Shown here piece by piece: positions 8,578 through 18,474 of a DNA stretch of 44,604 nucleotides. Origin of the DNA: Candidatus Veblenbacteria bacterium (lineage in GTDB: Bacteria; Patescibacteriota; Patescibacteriia; Veblenbacterales; UBA10138); assembly GCA_030700105.1 (NCBI GenBank), contig JAUYKG010000013.1, forward strand, positions 1 to 44,604, in the 5' to 3' direction. Under the pieces are notes generated by a model. The model did not search any database and was not told where the DNA came from. It saw only the letters and a list, made by a program, of their open reading frames with translations. Each line of letters starts with the position of its first letter. The stretch's first letter is position 1. The translations under genes and the position numbers were made by a program.

Positions 8578-11500
8578 TTACTGTGCGTCCTCCGCGCTCA
8601 GGAGCGGATTACCTACTTTCGTAACAGTATAACTGTCGCAAGCATCGTTACTGGTAATGGTAACCGGCGTGGTACCTTGCCAGGTGACATTCTTGAACTC
8701 GGGGTTGGTATAGAGTGTGTACCCGTATGAATTGCTAGCTACCTTATACTGATATACGTGCGAACCCGCCGGACAAACAAAACTCTTGGTGCTGGCCCGC
8801 CAGCAGGTGGTGGGGTCATACCCTGAAGGACAGTCATTAAAAGTATTAGTCGGATCAACCGGCAGCGCTTGTCCGAGTTCGTTCCCAAGCTCAGCCTGCC
8901 ACGAGGACCAGACCGAAGTGCTCTGCCCAACCAAGAAGGTGCCAGCCGGCAGCTTGGGGTACCTGCCACCGTGGGCCGCGGCGTAAGTTGATAACTTGCT
9001 GGCCAGGCCAGCTAGATCCTGTAAGCGAATCAGGTCGTGCTGTAACTTAGCCTGCTCTTGGCTCATGAGATCGGAGTTGAATAGCCACTGGTTCACTAAC
9101 TGGTTGAATATACTAACCGTCTCGGCCGAGGCTCCCTGACTAAAGGAAAGCACGTACATATTGGTGTAAAGGTTGCTACTGAGCTTGGCCACTGCCCCCA
9201 CGTAGGCCGTTTGCGCATCGCGCACGGCCTGATAACCATCCACCGTGAACGGCGACGGGGCGCCCAGGGTAATATCACCGCGCGTGGCGTACCAAGCCTG
9301 GGGCGACAGGTGGTCAGAATTACGATAGATACGCAGTCCTATAGCTTCATCCAGCGTGGGGTGCTTAAAGAAGTATTCTCTCATCAAACCATTATTGGTG
9401 GCTGGATTGCGATCGTTACCTGACACCAATAACTCTGGCAGCAGATCAGGGCTACCTGTTTGTCCCCGGCAGTACATAAGCCTGAAATCATAATCCGTAT
9501 CCGACGTCGTCCAAGGTACCTCGCACAAGAATACAGTTAGCGTGGCGCTGGCGCTCTTTTCGCCTGAGTTACCATAATTACTGCCGTTAGCCGTAGTGAT
9601 CATGGAGGCTTCGCCGCTGCGGTTGTTGGCCGTCACGTTTATGATCTGATTGTTCAATGGCGAGGTGACGGCAACCACATCAGCGCTATCATCCTCTTCC
9701 CAACTGTAATCAGCCGCCAACGGTTGACCCTCTGCTGAACGAGCCTGAGCTAGAAGCTCCTGGGTTTGGCCAGCGGCCGTGAAGAGGCGGTTCGGGGGGT
9801 ACACCATCACCAAATCGATCTGACAGATGTCGGCGCCGGTACGGAATTGCCATTGGCACAATCCATTAGAATTAGCGCAATCGACATTCGGGCTGGAGAT
9901 GACGACTCGGTGCTGCCTATCTGCCTTCAGGGGCGAATCGGGTATGAAGGTAATGGTATTACCGCTGGCCTGTATTCTACCCAATCGTCTGTCGCACCAC
10001 GTTTCCGCATCCACTGGGGAGATAAACAGCAACCACTTCGCCAACCGTTGCTTCCACTTTGAGGGTGGTAAGGCTGCGCCCGCACAGCCTCCCCTAAGCA
10101 ATTCCAGCTGGCTGGGGAGAATGGTGCTACTAGAAACGTTCTTATCAAAAGTGATGACGAGCACGGCGTTGCGGCAAATATTGGTGGCGTTCGGCGCCGG
10201 CTCCACGGACACTATCTTGGGTAAAGAACCGCCGATCGGCTGACAAGTACAGCTTCTAGCGGCGTCACAGAACAAGCCGCTGGCGCAGAGCGTGTCATCC
10301 GGATTGCATTGAGGACTCGGGTCGGCGTCGCACTGCTCACCAACACCTCCACCGCCTGAACCAGGTCGAATGGTGTAGTTCAAACGGTTTGATTCAATGC
10401 CTTGTTTATTAATAGAGACCTTATTTAATTCCGCCGCTTGCAGCACCACAGGAAAAGTGGGGGTGATAGCTTGCACACTAATACCACTCCAAGCCGGGTA
10501 GCTGGTGGCACTGCCCCAGTAGGTGGGAGTGCCGCTGATAAAGCGGTAGTAATTCACATTGTCGCTCAATGGATCAAGCACACCCTGTGCCCAAGCCGTG
10601 CGCACTGCTCGCACCAACCCGCGCCACAACCAAGCTGTCACCCGAATATTGCCAAACCCACGACCATCGATCGTAATGGTAGCGGCTGGTGTGCCCAAAT
10701 CCGCTTCATAGTGCGAAAGCGGCGCCAGGCGACACAACCCGGGACGGTTCACGTTGTTCACCGTAAAGGGTGTGGAGCTGATTGAACTGCCACCCTGAGG
10801 AGGAGCGCGCTCTATGGTTACCCCACCGGTAACTGCCCGATTCGGCACCTCGCTGACAATCTGCGTATTGCTCCAGGTGGATGGGCCGCACACGGCCGGG
10901 TTGGGCCACAGGCCGTCCGCCGTACTGCCCCCCGAGGCGACATAGGTAACTCGCCCGCGCGTTGTGCCAAAGTAACAACCAGAAATGGTGAGCCACGTGC
11001 CGGGTGCCCCATCTTGGGGTGACAAGCCGCTAACCACCGGCTCACAGCTGCCAGCTATACAGCTCGAGGTGCCAGTGCCACAGGCGTTACAATCGTTAAG
11101 CTCGGTACAGAAAGTGCCGGAAACCTGCACATCACTCGTGTCTTGCTTGTTCTGGCCCACTGCTTCCACGGCCACCCGCGCCGGCTTGCTAGTGGGCGTG
11201 TAATCAAGCGCTTCCACAGTCACGCTGGTGGAGCCGTTCGGGAGCTGCGAACCGCCACCCTCAAACTGAAGGCGCGCGGGAGGCGGCGGATCGGAGGGGT
11301 GGTTGGCAACCGTCCAGCGCCAGGTGTAATCAGCTGGATTGATGTTATTACAATTCGCCGCCGTAGCGGTAGAGGAAAAAACCTGACTGCTGCCCGGGTC
11401 CGGCACTAACTCACGAATGGTGGCATAACTTGGGGTGAGCAGTACGGAGGAAATTGGGCACAGGAGCGACGCCACCTTGAATCTCCACACGTAAGGACTT

Positions 11501-13989
11501 TGCAGCGGTGCCCCCGTGACGCTGGTAACACCGGGCGTAATGGTGCCCTGGTACCAGTAACCGTCTTGGAAGGGGGTACGCGGCGGAGCACTAAACCCGA
11601 TCACATTGTTCTGAGCATTGTAGAGATAGGTAGTCGGATTAAAACTTAAGCTGATAGTACAAGGTCCCAAGCTAGCACCGTTACCGCACTCCTCCACCTT
11701 GATGTTGCCAGCCGAACCTACGGTTAAGGTGGTCGGGTCCATAGGTAAGGTAAAGCGGGCCGACACTTCGGCGTTGCCACAGGCATCCGTACTATCCTTG
11801 TACGGGCTGGGGCTTTGCGTGGCGGCGGAACAGCTGGCCGTTTCCACCACCCGAGGGTAGGCCGTGGTGTCCGCTATCACGGTAAAACTCTTCGAGTTGG
11901 AAAGCTGCGAGTTCACCTTCACCTGCACGCGCCAGTTACCATCACTTAGGGCGTTCTGACCGTTCGCTACGGGCGTCTGCGCAATGATCTCGCCCTCGCT
12001 CCAACTGGTATAACTTGAGGCGTTAAGATTGTTGGCGTTATCAAACGTCAGCACACTTCCGCCTTGGTTGTCACCGAACCGCTCGCCCGTAGCGGTCACC
12101 ATAATGGGCAAATTAAGAAAAGGTGATGTTGAGGGCTCAAGCATGCACAGCCCAGGTCCGGGCGGTTGACTGGTCACGAGGAAGCTTTCCGAGTTGCTCC
12201 GCTTGTTGCCCCCGTTGCTGCCACTGGCCGCCGTAACCACTTCCACTTGGTAGCTCACGCCAGCCACCAGCGTGGTGGGCACCTTAACCACGATCTCAGT
12301 CTCCCCCCACCAGTTCCCGCAGGCCTCGGGCGGCTCGCCTGCCACCCAGGTACCGTCGGCCCGCACAAAACGCACCTGGCCCGCTGCACCACCAAAGTTC
12401 CAGCCAGACAGAGTAATATACTGCCCTGGCCCACCCGAACTCGGTGACAGCCACTCAAGGTAAGGTGAGGTAACTGTGAAAGGTAAGGTGTTCGAGTTAG
12501 CACTGCCTATAGCTACGTACACCTCACCCGCGCTGGCGGTAAGGCCTGATTGGTCATAAGCCGGGCCGGTGGTAGCACCAACTGGAGTGCGTACCTTTAT
12601 CTGGCTTCCCGTACAAGAGGTACTGCCATCGCGCGATACCCCACCCCAACATAGAACGTTCTCCGGCGGAGTGGCGCCCGGGAAGCTGTTGCTGTCAGCT
12701 GGAAAATTATTAATATAAAATTCGCCGTCCAAGAATAAATTTGAACCTGTTACGGTGGTTACCTGGCCGTAGTCTCGCCGATTAGGCGCCACCGAACTTA
12801 TGGAGGGGGAACAATCGGTCGTCTCGCCGGTCTCAAAAGTCCAGGTATAGTCACTGGCCAGTGGAATACCGCAAGTATCAGTAATACCACCAACTTCTCC
12901 GTTTAAGGTAACTCTATAAGTTGTAAAAGCGGCTAACTCTTGCTGAATCGTGAAATTAACTATGCGGTAACCATCACCAAAAGTTGGTGCACTTAACTGA
13001 ATATTGTTGCCTGCCTCATCTTGCAGCAAAACATTATTAGCAAAACTGGTAGAGAGCATGGGCTCGGAGAACACCACTTGAATAGGAGTAGCTCGGCACA
13101 CTTCTACGCCGCCCGCAGGCGGTTGCGTTGCTTCTACCGTCGGTGCCGTATCATCGCTTTCTGTACCAGTTGTAAATGTCCACACCTTATCTGTTCGTAA
13201 GTTTAAATCGCTCACGCTCCGCAATCCTCCCGCGCCCGAGGACAGCGTAGCGCGGTAGGTGGTATTGGGGGCGAACTCGTTACCAAAGTGCGTAAAGGAG
13301 ATATTACTGGAGTCAGAACCCGGCTGGTAAGTACCAGAGGTAAAAGGTGTGTTAGTGGTAGCCTCTTGAATAATGAAATTGGTGCTCACCGTGCTCCACT
13401 GCACCGCTTCAGAGAACGAAACTTGTACGCTCGTACAAAGCTTAACGTTGTTGCCGAGAGGCGCCTGGGAACGGACCTGGAGGTAGCTCGTGCCAAAGGT
13501 GCGCGGCGGACAAGGCGGCGGATTGCCGTCCCAACAAACCCCCGGCCCCCCAGGACCTCCCGTACTGCCCTGTATCTGCTTGATAATAAAAGAAGCAATG
13601 GCGAAAGCCGACAGAATAATAGCCAGGCCGATAACCGCACCCAACATGATCTTCTTGGCCTTGGCGATCTTTTCCGCCTCGCCCCGCGAAGTCATCCACA
13701 GCCAACCGGCGTACAGGATGAGCGCAATGGCGATAACACCCAAAAACCCGAGCGCGATGTTAATAACGCGCGCGATCGTTGAGATGAGCTCAAGATTAGT
13801 TCCGAGGTTGGTGTTCTGGGCAAACTCATTCAAACCCAGCTCACCACCCTGGGCCCCCACCCCAAAGGGCAACCCTAATAGCCCGAGCACGGCCGCTGTC
13901 ACGACGATGCCTTTAACCCGCGACCACCAGACCGAACGACCCCGAGCCTGTACGAATGTAGTTAAGGTGGCCATAGCGCTATTGCTCAA
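8578..13989 (-). CDS. Giant (1803 aa) surface protein: N-terminal T4SS-pilin-like TM hairpin, repeated Big_5/Ig-like and IPT/TIG domains, pilin-like C-terminal region
   Basis: Continuous ORF. N-term ELISTIARVINIALGFLGVIAIALILYAGWLWMTSRGEAEKIAKAKKIMLGAVIGLAIILSAFAIASFII; repeats such as TAPTVEATQPPAGGVEVCRATPIQVVFSEPM and SPSISSVAPNRRDYGQVTTVTGSNLF; C-term RLQDLAGLASKLSTYAAAHGGRYPKLPAGTF. Confidence 0.85.
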   Translation of the reverse strand: MSNSAMATLTTFVQARGRSVWWSRVKGIVVTAAVLGLLGLPFGVGAQGGELGLNEFAQNTNLGTNLELISTIARVINIALGFLGVIAIALILYAGWLWMTSRGEAEKIAKAKKIMLGAVIGLAIILSAFAIASFIIKQIQGSTGGPGGPGVCWDGNPPPCPPRTFGTSYLQVRSQAPLGNNVKLCTSVQVSFSEAVQWSTVSTNFIIQEATTNTPFTSGTYQPGSDSSNISFTHFGNEFAPNTTYRATLSSGAGGLRSVSDLNLRTDKVWTFTTGTESDDTAPTVEATQPPAGGVEVCRATPIQVVFSEPMLSTSFANNVLLQDEAGNNIQLSAPTFGDGYRIVNFTIQQELAAFTTYRVTLNGEVGGITDTCGIPLASDYTWTFETGETTDCSPSISSVAPNRRDYGQVTTVTGSNLFLDGEFYINNFPADSNSFPGATPPENVLCWGGVSRDGSTSCTGSQIKVRTPVGATTGPAYDQSGLTASAGEVYVAIGSANSNTLPFTVTSPYLEWLSPSSGGPGQYITLSGWNFGGAAGQVRFVRADGTWVAGEPPEACGNWWGETEIVVKVPTTLVAGVSYQVEVVTAASGSNGGNKRSNSESFLVTSQPPGPGLCMLEPSTSPFLNLPIMVTATGERFGDNQGGSVLTFDNANNLNASSYTSWSEGEIIAQTPVANGQNALSDGNWRVQVKVNSQLSNSKSFTVIADTTAYPRVVETASCSAATQSPSPYKDSTDACGNAEVSARFTLPMDPTTLTVGSAGNIKVEECGNGASLGPCTISLSFNPTTYLYNAQNNVIGFSAPPRTPFQDGYWYQGTITPGVTSVTGAPLQSPYVWRFKVASLLCPISSVLLTPSYATIRELVPDPGSSQVFSSTATAANCNNINPADYTWRWTVANHPSDPPPPARLQFEGGGSQLPNGSTSVTVEALDYTPTSKPARVAVEAVGQNKQDTSDVQVSGTFCTELNDCNACGTGTSSCIAGSCEPVVSGLSPQDGAPGTWLTISGCYFGTTRGRVTYVASGGSTADGLWPNPAVCGPSTWSNTQIVSEVPNRAVTGGVTIERAPPQGGSSISSTPFTVNNVNRPGLCRLAPLSHYEADLGTPAATITIDGRGFGNIRVTAWLWRGLVRAVRTAWAQGVLDPLSDNVNYYRFISGTPTYWGSATSYPAWSGISVQAITPTFPVVLQAAELNKVSINKQGIESNRLNYTIRPGSGGGGVGEQCDADPSPQCNPDDTLCASGLFCDAARSCTCQPIGGSLPKIVSVEPAPNATNICRNAVLVITFDKNVSSSTILPSQLELLRGGCAGAALPPSKWKQRLAKWLLFISPVDAETWCDRRLGRIQASGNTITFIPDSPLKADRQHRVVISSPNVDCANSNGLCQWQFRTGADICQIDLVMVYPPNRLFTAAGQTQELLAQARSAEGQPLAADYSWEEDDSADVVAVTSPLNNQIINVTANNRSGEASMITTANGSNYGNSGEKSASATLTVFLCEVPWTTSDTDYDFRLMYCRGQTGSPDLLPELLVSGNDRNPATNNGLMREYFFKHPTLDEAIGLRIYRNSDHLSPQAWYATRGDITLGAPSPFTVDGYQAVRDAQTAYVGAVAKLSSNLYTNMYVLSFSQGASAETVSIFNQLVNQWLFNSDLMSQEQAKLQHDLIRLQDLAGLASKLSTYAAAHGGRYPKLPAGTFLVGQSTSVWSSWQAELGNELGQALPVDPTNTFNDCPSGYDPTTCWRASTKSFVCPAGSHVYQYKVASNSYGYTLYTNPEFKNVTWQGTTPVTITSNDACDSYTVTKVGNPLLSAEDAQ

Positions 13990-14444
13990 GGTTGGCTAAG
14001 GAGTTCACGGGCCAACTGGCTGGCGGTTTGTCCATCGAGAGCGCCACCAAAATACGCCAAGGTGGCTTTGGTTAAAGCACCGATGGCCTGTGGGCCGCTC
14101 AAATTCTGTTCACGGAGAATATTTTCCATAACTTCCCTTACCTGCTCAACAGCAGGCGCGGGCGGCAGGTAACGGCTAACCACCTGCGCCTCGGCCTGTT
14201 CACTTTGAGCAAGTTCTGCGCGGCCTCCTTGTTCATAGAGCCCAGCCGCCTCTTGTCGCCGCTTGAGCTCGCGCCGCAACACAGCCCACACCTCGGCCTC
14301 GCCCAAACCTTCCTCTTTGGCCTGCTTGGCTATTCTCTCGTTCTGCAGAGCCGCTTTGAGCATCCGCAACACCCCCAGCTCTGGCGCGCGCGACCGCAGG
14401 GCGACAACCAGATCTTGCTCCAGACGACGCTCGATATCGGTCAT
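13986..14444 (-). CDS. yqeY: GatB/YqeY domain-containing protein
   Basis: ALRSRAPELGVLRMLKAALQNERIAK...AQVVSRYLPP...; adjacent to rpsU. Confidence 0.92.
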   Translation of the reverse strand: MTDIERRLEQDLVVALRSRAPELGVLRMLKAALQNERIAKQAKEEGLGEAEVWAVLRRELKRRQEAAGLYEQGGRAELAQSEQAEAQVVSRYLPPAPAVEQVREVMENILREQNLSGPQAIGALTKATLAYFGGALDGQTASQLARELLSQP

Positions 14445-14463
14445 GGTTACTGTGACGGGTTAG

Positions 14464-14751
14464 CTACTTACGAATTGTCCGCTTGATCATGGCGCGAATG
14501 CGCGGATTCCGGCTGCGCAAATCCTCTTCCGACAGCTGCCCGGTCTTGCGCAGGTATTCCCGGCGCGCCCGAATGGCGGTGCGGCGCAGGGCATCCTCAC
14601 GCTGCTCACGCTTGGTTTTGGGAGTGGCAAAAAATCGGCGCTTCTTCGTGCGCACGATTACCCCCGATTGCTGTATGCGCTTAGAGAACCGGCGGAGCAA
14701 ACTCTCCACTGACTCACTATCACGACGTTTCACTTCAATCACACGTGTCAC
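14464..14751 (-). CDS. rpsU: 30S ribosomal protein bS21
   Basis: VIEVKRRDSESVESLLRRFSKRIQQSGVIVRTKKRRFFATPKTKREQREDALRRT. Confidence 0.94.
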   Translation of the reverse strand: MTRVIEVKRRDSESVESLLRRFSKRIQQSGVIVRTKKRRFFATPKTKREQREDALRRTAIRARREYLRKTGQLSEEDLRSRNPRIRAMIKRTIRK

Positions 14752-14790
14752 CTCCTTTTAAGAGATAAAACCGTTCTAACACTATGCTAT

Positions 14791-14819
14791 AGCATACTAA
14801 TAACGGGGCTGACAGTCAA
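14791..14819 (-). promoter_or_regulatory. Promoter TTGACT-N17-TATGCT upstream of rpsU
   Basis: Minus-strand hexamers at 14814-14819 and 14791-14796. Confidence 0.7.
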
Positions 14820-14842
14820 ACAAAAAATATACACCAACACAC

Positions 14843-16195
14843 TTAGGCCAGAGTGTCAGGTTGGTGTGTGGCCAAGCGCTTCTGGACCTCCTCCACCACC
14901 TTCTGCTGGTCCACGATCTCCTGAATGCCATTCTCCATATCGCGCACGATGATAGTGCCGTCCGTGAGCTCCTTCTGTCCCATAACCAAGGTAAACTTCA
15001 CCTTAAGGCGGTTGGCTATCTCCAATTGGCTCTTCAGGCCGTCCTTGGTAAAACTCTCAGCCACTCGGATGCCCTGGCGCCGCAGGTCCTCGAACAAACG
15101 AATAGCTTTTTTGCGTGCCGTTTCACCCAAACACGCCAAGAACAAATCAGGTGGTGGCGGCAACGGTATACCGACCTGACGCGCCTTCAGTTCGCTCACC
15201 ACGCGCTCCACGCCGCCCGCAAAACCCACAGCTGGAGTAGGTACTCCCCCAAGTTCAGCAATAAGATTGTCATAGCGCCCGCCAGCGGCCAAGGCGGACT
15301 TTCCCTCCTCCGGGCCCCACACCTCAAAGACAGTTCGTGTGTAGTAATCCAACCCTCGCACCAGGTACGGGTTGAGCTGGTACGCCAGTTCAACCTCGTC
15401 CAAGTACTCCAGCAAGCGCACGAAGTGCGTGTGACACGGCTCACACAAGAAATCAACCAGCTGGGGTGCTTGGCGAGCCAAAGCTTGGTCCGCCTCTTCT
15501 TTGCAATCCAACAGCCGCAAGGGATTGCGCTGCAGACGCCGCTTACAATCCTCGCAGAGCACTGAACGCTTGGTGCGGTAGTAATCCTGAAGCACGGTGC
15601 GGTAAGCCGGGCGGCAATTGGGGCACCCCACGCTGTTTATCTGAACCGTTACCGGGAGGTGCAAGCTCTCGAACAGAGCGGCTGCCACCACAATGAGCTG
15701 GCAATCAGCCGTGGGCGAAGCTTCACCCAATATCTCAAAATCGAACTGCCAGAACTCGCGGTAGCGGCCGGCCTGCGGGCGCTCGTGTCGGAAGAGCGAC
15801 CCCAAGGCATAAAGCTTAACCGGCTGGGGCCAAGTGTGCATGCCATGCTCAATGTACGCCCGCGCCAGGCCGGCAGTATACTCCGGCCGTAAGGAAAGGT
15901 GATCGCCCGACTGGTCGACAAATGAATACATTTCCTTTTCCACCACGTCGGTGGCGGCGCCGATGGCGCGGGTGAAGAGGTTTGTCTTCTCCAAGGCGGG
16001 AGTTTCAATGCGTTCGAAACTGTAAATTTGGGCTAGGTCGCCTACCTCGCTCATGACAAAGCTCCACCACGGCCACTCGACGGGCAGTATGTCGTGCATA
16101 CCCCGCACAAGCTGCGGCGGCACCACCTTCTTAACCTTGACTAACGGCTCTTCAGGTGTAGTTGGTTTGTTTTTCTCGGTAGCTGGAGTTATCAT
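14843..16195 (-). CDS. hisS: Histidyl-tRNA synthetase
   Basis: RGMHDILPVEWPWW, LRPEYTAGLARAYIEHGM, LVRGLDYYTRTVFEVW, AAGGRYDNLIAELGG. Confidence 0.97.
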   Translation of the reverse strand: MITPATEKNKPTTPEEPLVKVKKVVPPQLVRGMHDILPVEWPWWSFVMSEVGDLAQIYSFERIETPALEKTNLFTRAIGAATDVVEKEMYSFVDQSGDHLSLRPEYTAGLARAYIEHGMHTWPQPVKLYALGSLFRHERPQAGRYREFWQFDFEILGEASPTADCQLIVVAAALFESLHLPVTVQINSVGCPNCRPAYRTVLQDYYRTKRSVLCEDCKRRLQRNPLRLLDCKEEADQALARQAPQLVDFLCEPCHTHFVRLLEYLDEVELAYQLNPYLVRGLDYYTRTVFEVWGPEEGKSALAAGGRYDNLIAELGGVPTPAVGFAGGVERVVSELKARQVGIPLPPPPDLFLACLGETARKKAIRLFEDLRRQGIRVAESFTKDGLKSQLEIANRLKVKFTLVMGQKELTDGTIIVRDMENGIQEIVDQQKVVEEVQKRLATHQPDTLA

Positions 16196-16226
16196 ATGTA
16201 AAATTGAGTGCTGATAGTACTGGTAC

Positions 16227-16790
16227 TTAAGGCGCTACGGGCTCAGCGGCATACACAGCCCAACGCTCCAAGGGCCAGGCGCGCACCCACACGCGCCCCA
16301 CAATAACATGCTCATCAATGGCGCCGAAGGCACGCGAATCCAAGCTGGCACTACGATTATCACCCAGAACGAAGTACTGGTTACTCCCTAAGGTAACGTC
16401 CAACGAACCCACTGTGCGTATCCACTCCCCCAGGTACTCCTCTTTGTACTTCACGAGCTCGCCGTTAGCCGAGCCAAGGTAGAGCTCGTTATCACGCACC
16501 ACCACCCGTTCATTCGGCAAACCGATAATACGCTTAATGAAATAGTTCGAGGGATCGCGCGGGTAGCGGAATACCACCACTTCGCCGTGGCTGGGCGCGC
16601 GGAAATGGTACGATAGTTCATCTATCAAAAGGTAATCATGGTCGTAGAAATTTGGTTCCATGGAAGCGCCCTTAACGTAAAAAGGTTGCACCAAAAAATA
16701 GCGAATGGGTAAAATGATCGCCAGAGAAACCAGGGCGACCTTAACGACCTCCCACAGAATAAGAAATGCCGGTTTGAGATAATTCACCAT
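16227..16790 (-). CDS. lepB: Signal peptidase I
   Basis: VKGASMEPNFYDHDYLLIDELSYHF, RYPRDPSNYFIKRIIGLPNERV, YFVLGDNRSASLDSRAFGAI. Confidence 0.97.
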   Translation of the reverse strand: MVNYLKPAFLILWEVVKVALVSLAIILPIRYFLVQPFYVKGASMEPNFYDHDYLLIDELSYHFRAPSHGEVVVFRYPRDPSNYFIKRIIGLPNERVVVRDNELYLGSANGELVKYKEEYLGEWIRTVGSLDVTLGSNQYFVLGDNRSASLDSRAFGAIDEHVIVGRVWVRAWPLERWAVYAAEPVAP

Positions 16791-16862
16791 TGCGATTTAT
16801 AGGCTAAGGTAATGGAGAAAGAAACTCGATAGTACGCCTCGGACTGTACGACGCGAGCCTAA

Positions 16863-16939
16863 TGGTGGGCGTACCTGGACTCGAACCAGGGACCTTACGG
16901 ATGTGAACCGTACGCTCTAACCAGCTGAGCTATACGCCC
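16863..16939 (-). tRNA. tRNA-Val (anticodon CAC), encoded CCA
   Basis: Cloverleaf GGGCGTATAGCTCAGCTGGTTAGAGCGTACGGTTCACATCCGTAAGGTCCCTGGTTCGAGTCCAGGTACGCCCACCA; acceptor GGGCGTA/TACGCCC, loop TTCACAT. Confidence 0.96.
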
Positions 16940-17061
16940 GGGCAAGGAAGGCGCGCCTGGACTTTTTACCACACCAAGAAGCCGTGTAACCAACGGTAGC
17001 CGTGCCCGAGGAAGTGTTTAGGGGCTGACCTATGGTAAACGATTTCTCCGGCGCGCGCAAA

Positions 17062-17091
17062 TTGACAGCTAAACAGAATTTATGGTAACAT
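17062..17091 (+). promoter_or_regulatory. Promoter TTGACA-N18-TAACAT upstream of LCP gene
   Basis: Consensus -35 and good -10, about 25 bp before the ATG. Confidence 0.7.
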
Positions 17092-17116
17092 TTTTTTCGC
17101 CTCTTGTAAAGTCTGT

Positions 17117-18469
17117 ATGATTACCTTACCTTCGGAGACAGACCTCCCTCCCTCCCCCGCCGCCCTCGACCGAGGGAAATTTTTTTTGTACTCACTCTTG
17201 ATCATTTTGATCCTGGGTGGCTTGTGGCTGTCACGACAGCCCCGCGTACAGGTAGTGGTATTAGAGTGGCAAGAGCACTCCTTGTGGGAAAACGTGAAGC
17301 GGCTAGTAGGTGGGGACAATAAAACCCTGCGCGGTGAGGACGAGGGTCGGGTGAACTTCCTCATCCTAGGCCAGGGCGGCGCAAAACACGACGGGCCATT
17401 CCTCACTGACACCATCATGGTAGTAAGCCTTAAACCCGACACCAAACAAGTCGCCATGCTTTCCCTACCCAGGGACTTGGTCGTGCCCATCCCAGGCTTT
17501 GGCTTGCGCAAGATCAACAGCGCCAACGCCTACGGGGAAACACTGGGTGAGGGCAAGGGCTCGGGGCTTACGAGCCAGGTGGTGAGCTCCATTCTCGACT
17601 TACCTATTCACTACTACGCGCGCTTGAGCTTTAACGGCTTCGCCGAGGTCATCGATGAGCTGGGCGGAGTACCTATTACCATAGAACAAGGTTTCGCGGA
17701 TCCCGAGTACCCCACCGACACCAACGGATTTACCTCGGTAAACTTTGAACCGGGCTGGCAAGTGCTCTCGGGTGAACGGGCACTCCAGTATGTGCGCTCA
17801 CGCCATGGCACGAACGGAGAAGGTTCGGACTTTGCCCGCGCCCGACGCCAACAACAGGTGCTCCTGGCGCTCAAAGCCAAATTACTCTCCCCTGCCACCT
17901 TTCTAAATCCTTCGCTGTCGCTCCGTCTGTACCGCACACTAAGCAACAGCGTGGATACCGACTTGGAAGCAAGTGAAGCCGTACGTTTGCTTGAGCTGGC
18001 ACGCGAAGTGGATACCAGTGCTATCATCTCCCGGGTGCTCGACACCTCACCGGATGGGCTCTTACATGAAACCATTGGCCTAGACGGCGCTTACCTACTC
18101 CTGCCCAACGTAACCGACTACAGTGAACTTAAAATAACAGCGCGAGACATCTTTAATGTAAGCTTGGTAGAACGCGAAGCGGCCAAACTGATCATTGAGA
18201 ACGGTACCATCTCGCCGGGGCTGGCAGAGGTTACCGGCCAAAGCCTGGTTCGCCAGGGCTTAAAAGTGTTGCGCTGGGGCAATGCCACGCACCAGGATTT
18301 CCCCCGTACCTTACTCTATGATTATTCCGGCGGTTCTAAGCCGGTAACCCGCGAACTTTTAGAAGCGCTTTTCCATATTACGGCCGTGCCCCTGGAGGCC
18401 ACCGCGTCGGATAGCGAAGCGGACTTCCGGCTCATCTTGGGTGCAGATCGCCTAGGAACGCAACAGTAG
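17117..18469 (+). CDS. LytR-CpsA-Psr (LCP) family protein with LytR_C domain
   Basis: TM near N-term, VNFLILGQGG...LTDTIMVVSLKPDTKQVAMLSLPRDLVVPIPG...KINSANAYG, VRSRHG; C-terminal IENGTISPGLAEVTGQSLVRQG. Confidence 0.93.
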   Translation: MITLPSETDLPPSPAALDRGKFFLYSLLIILILGGLWLSRQPRVQVVVLEWQEHSLWENVKRLVGGDNKTLRGEDEGRVNFLILGQGGAKHDGPFLTDTIMVVSLKPDTKQVAMLSLPRDLVVPIPGFGLRKINSANAYGETLGEGKGSGLTSQVVSSILDLPIHYYARLSFNGFAEVIDELGGVPITIEQGFADPEYPTDTNGFTSVNFEPGWQVLSGERALQYVRSRHGTNGEGSDFARARRQQQVLLALKAKLLSPATFLNPSLSLRLYRTLSNSVDTDLEASEAVRLLELAREVDTSAIISRVLDTSPDGLLHETIGLDGAYLLLPNVTDYSELKITARDIFNVSLVEREAAKLIIENGTISPGLAEVTGQSLVRQGLKVLRWGNATHQDFPRTLLYDYSGGSKPVTRELLEALFHITAVPLEATASDSEADFRLILGADRLGTQQ

Positions 18470-18474
18470 AAACT

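Noticed and set aside
13288-13999. 164-aa and 169-aa plus ORFs opposite the giant gene
   Set aside because: Antisense shadows of a GC-rich coding frame; no RBS/promoter support.
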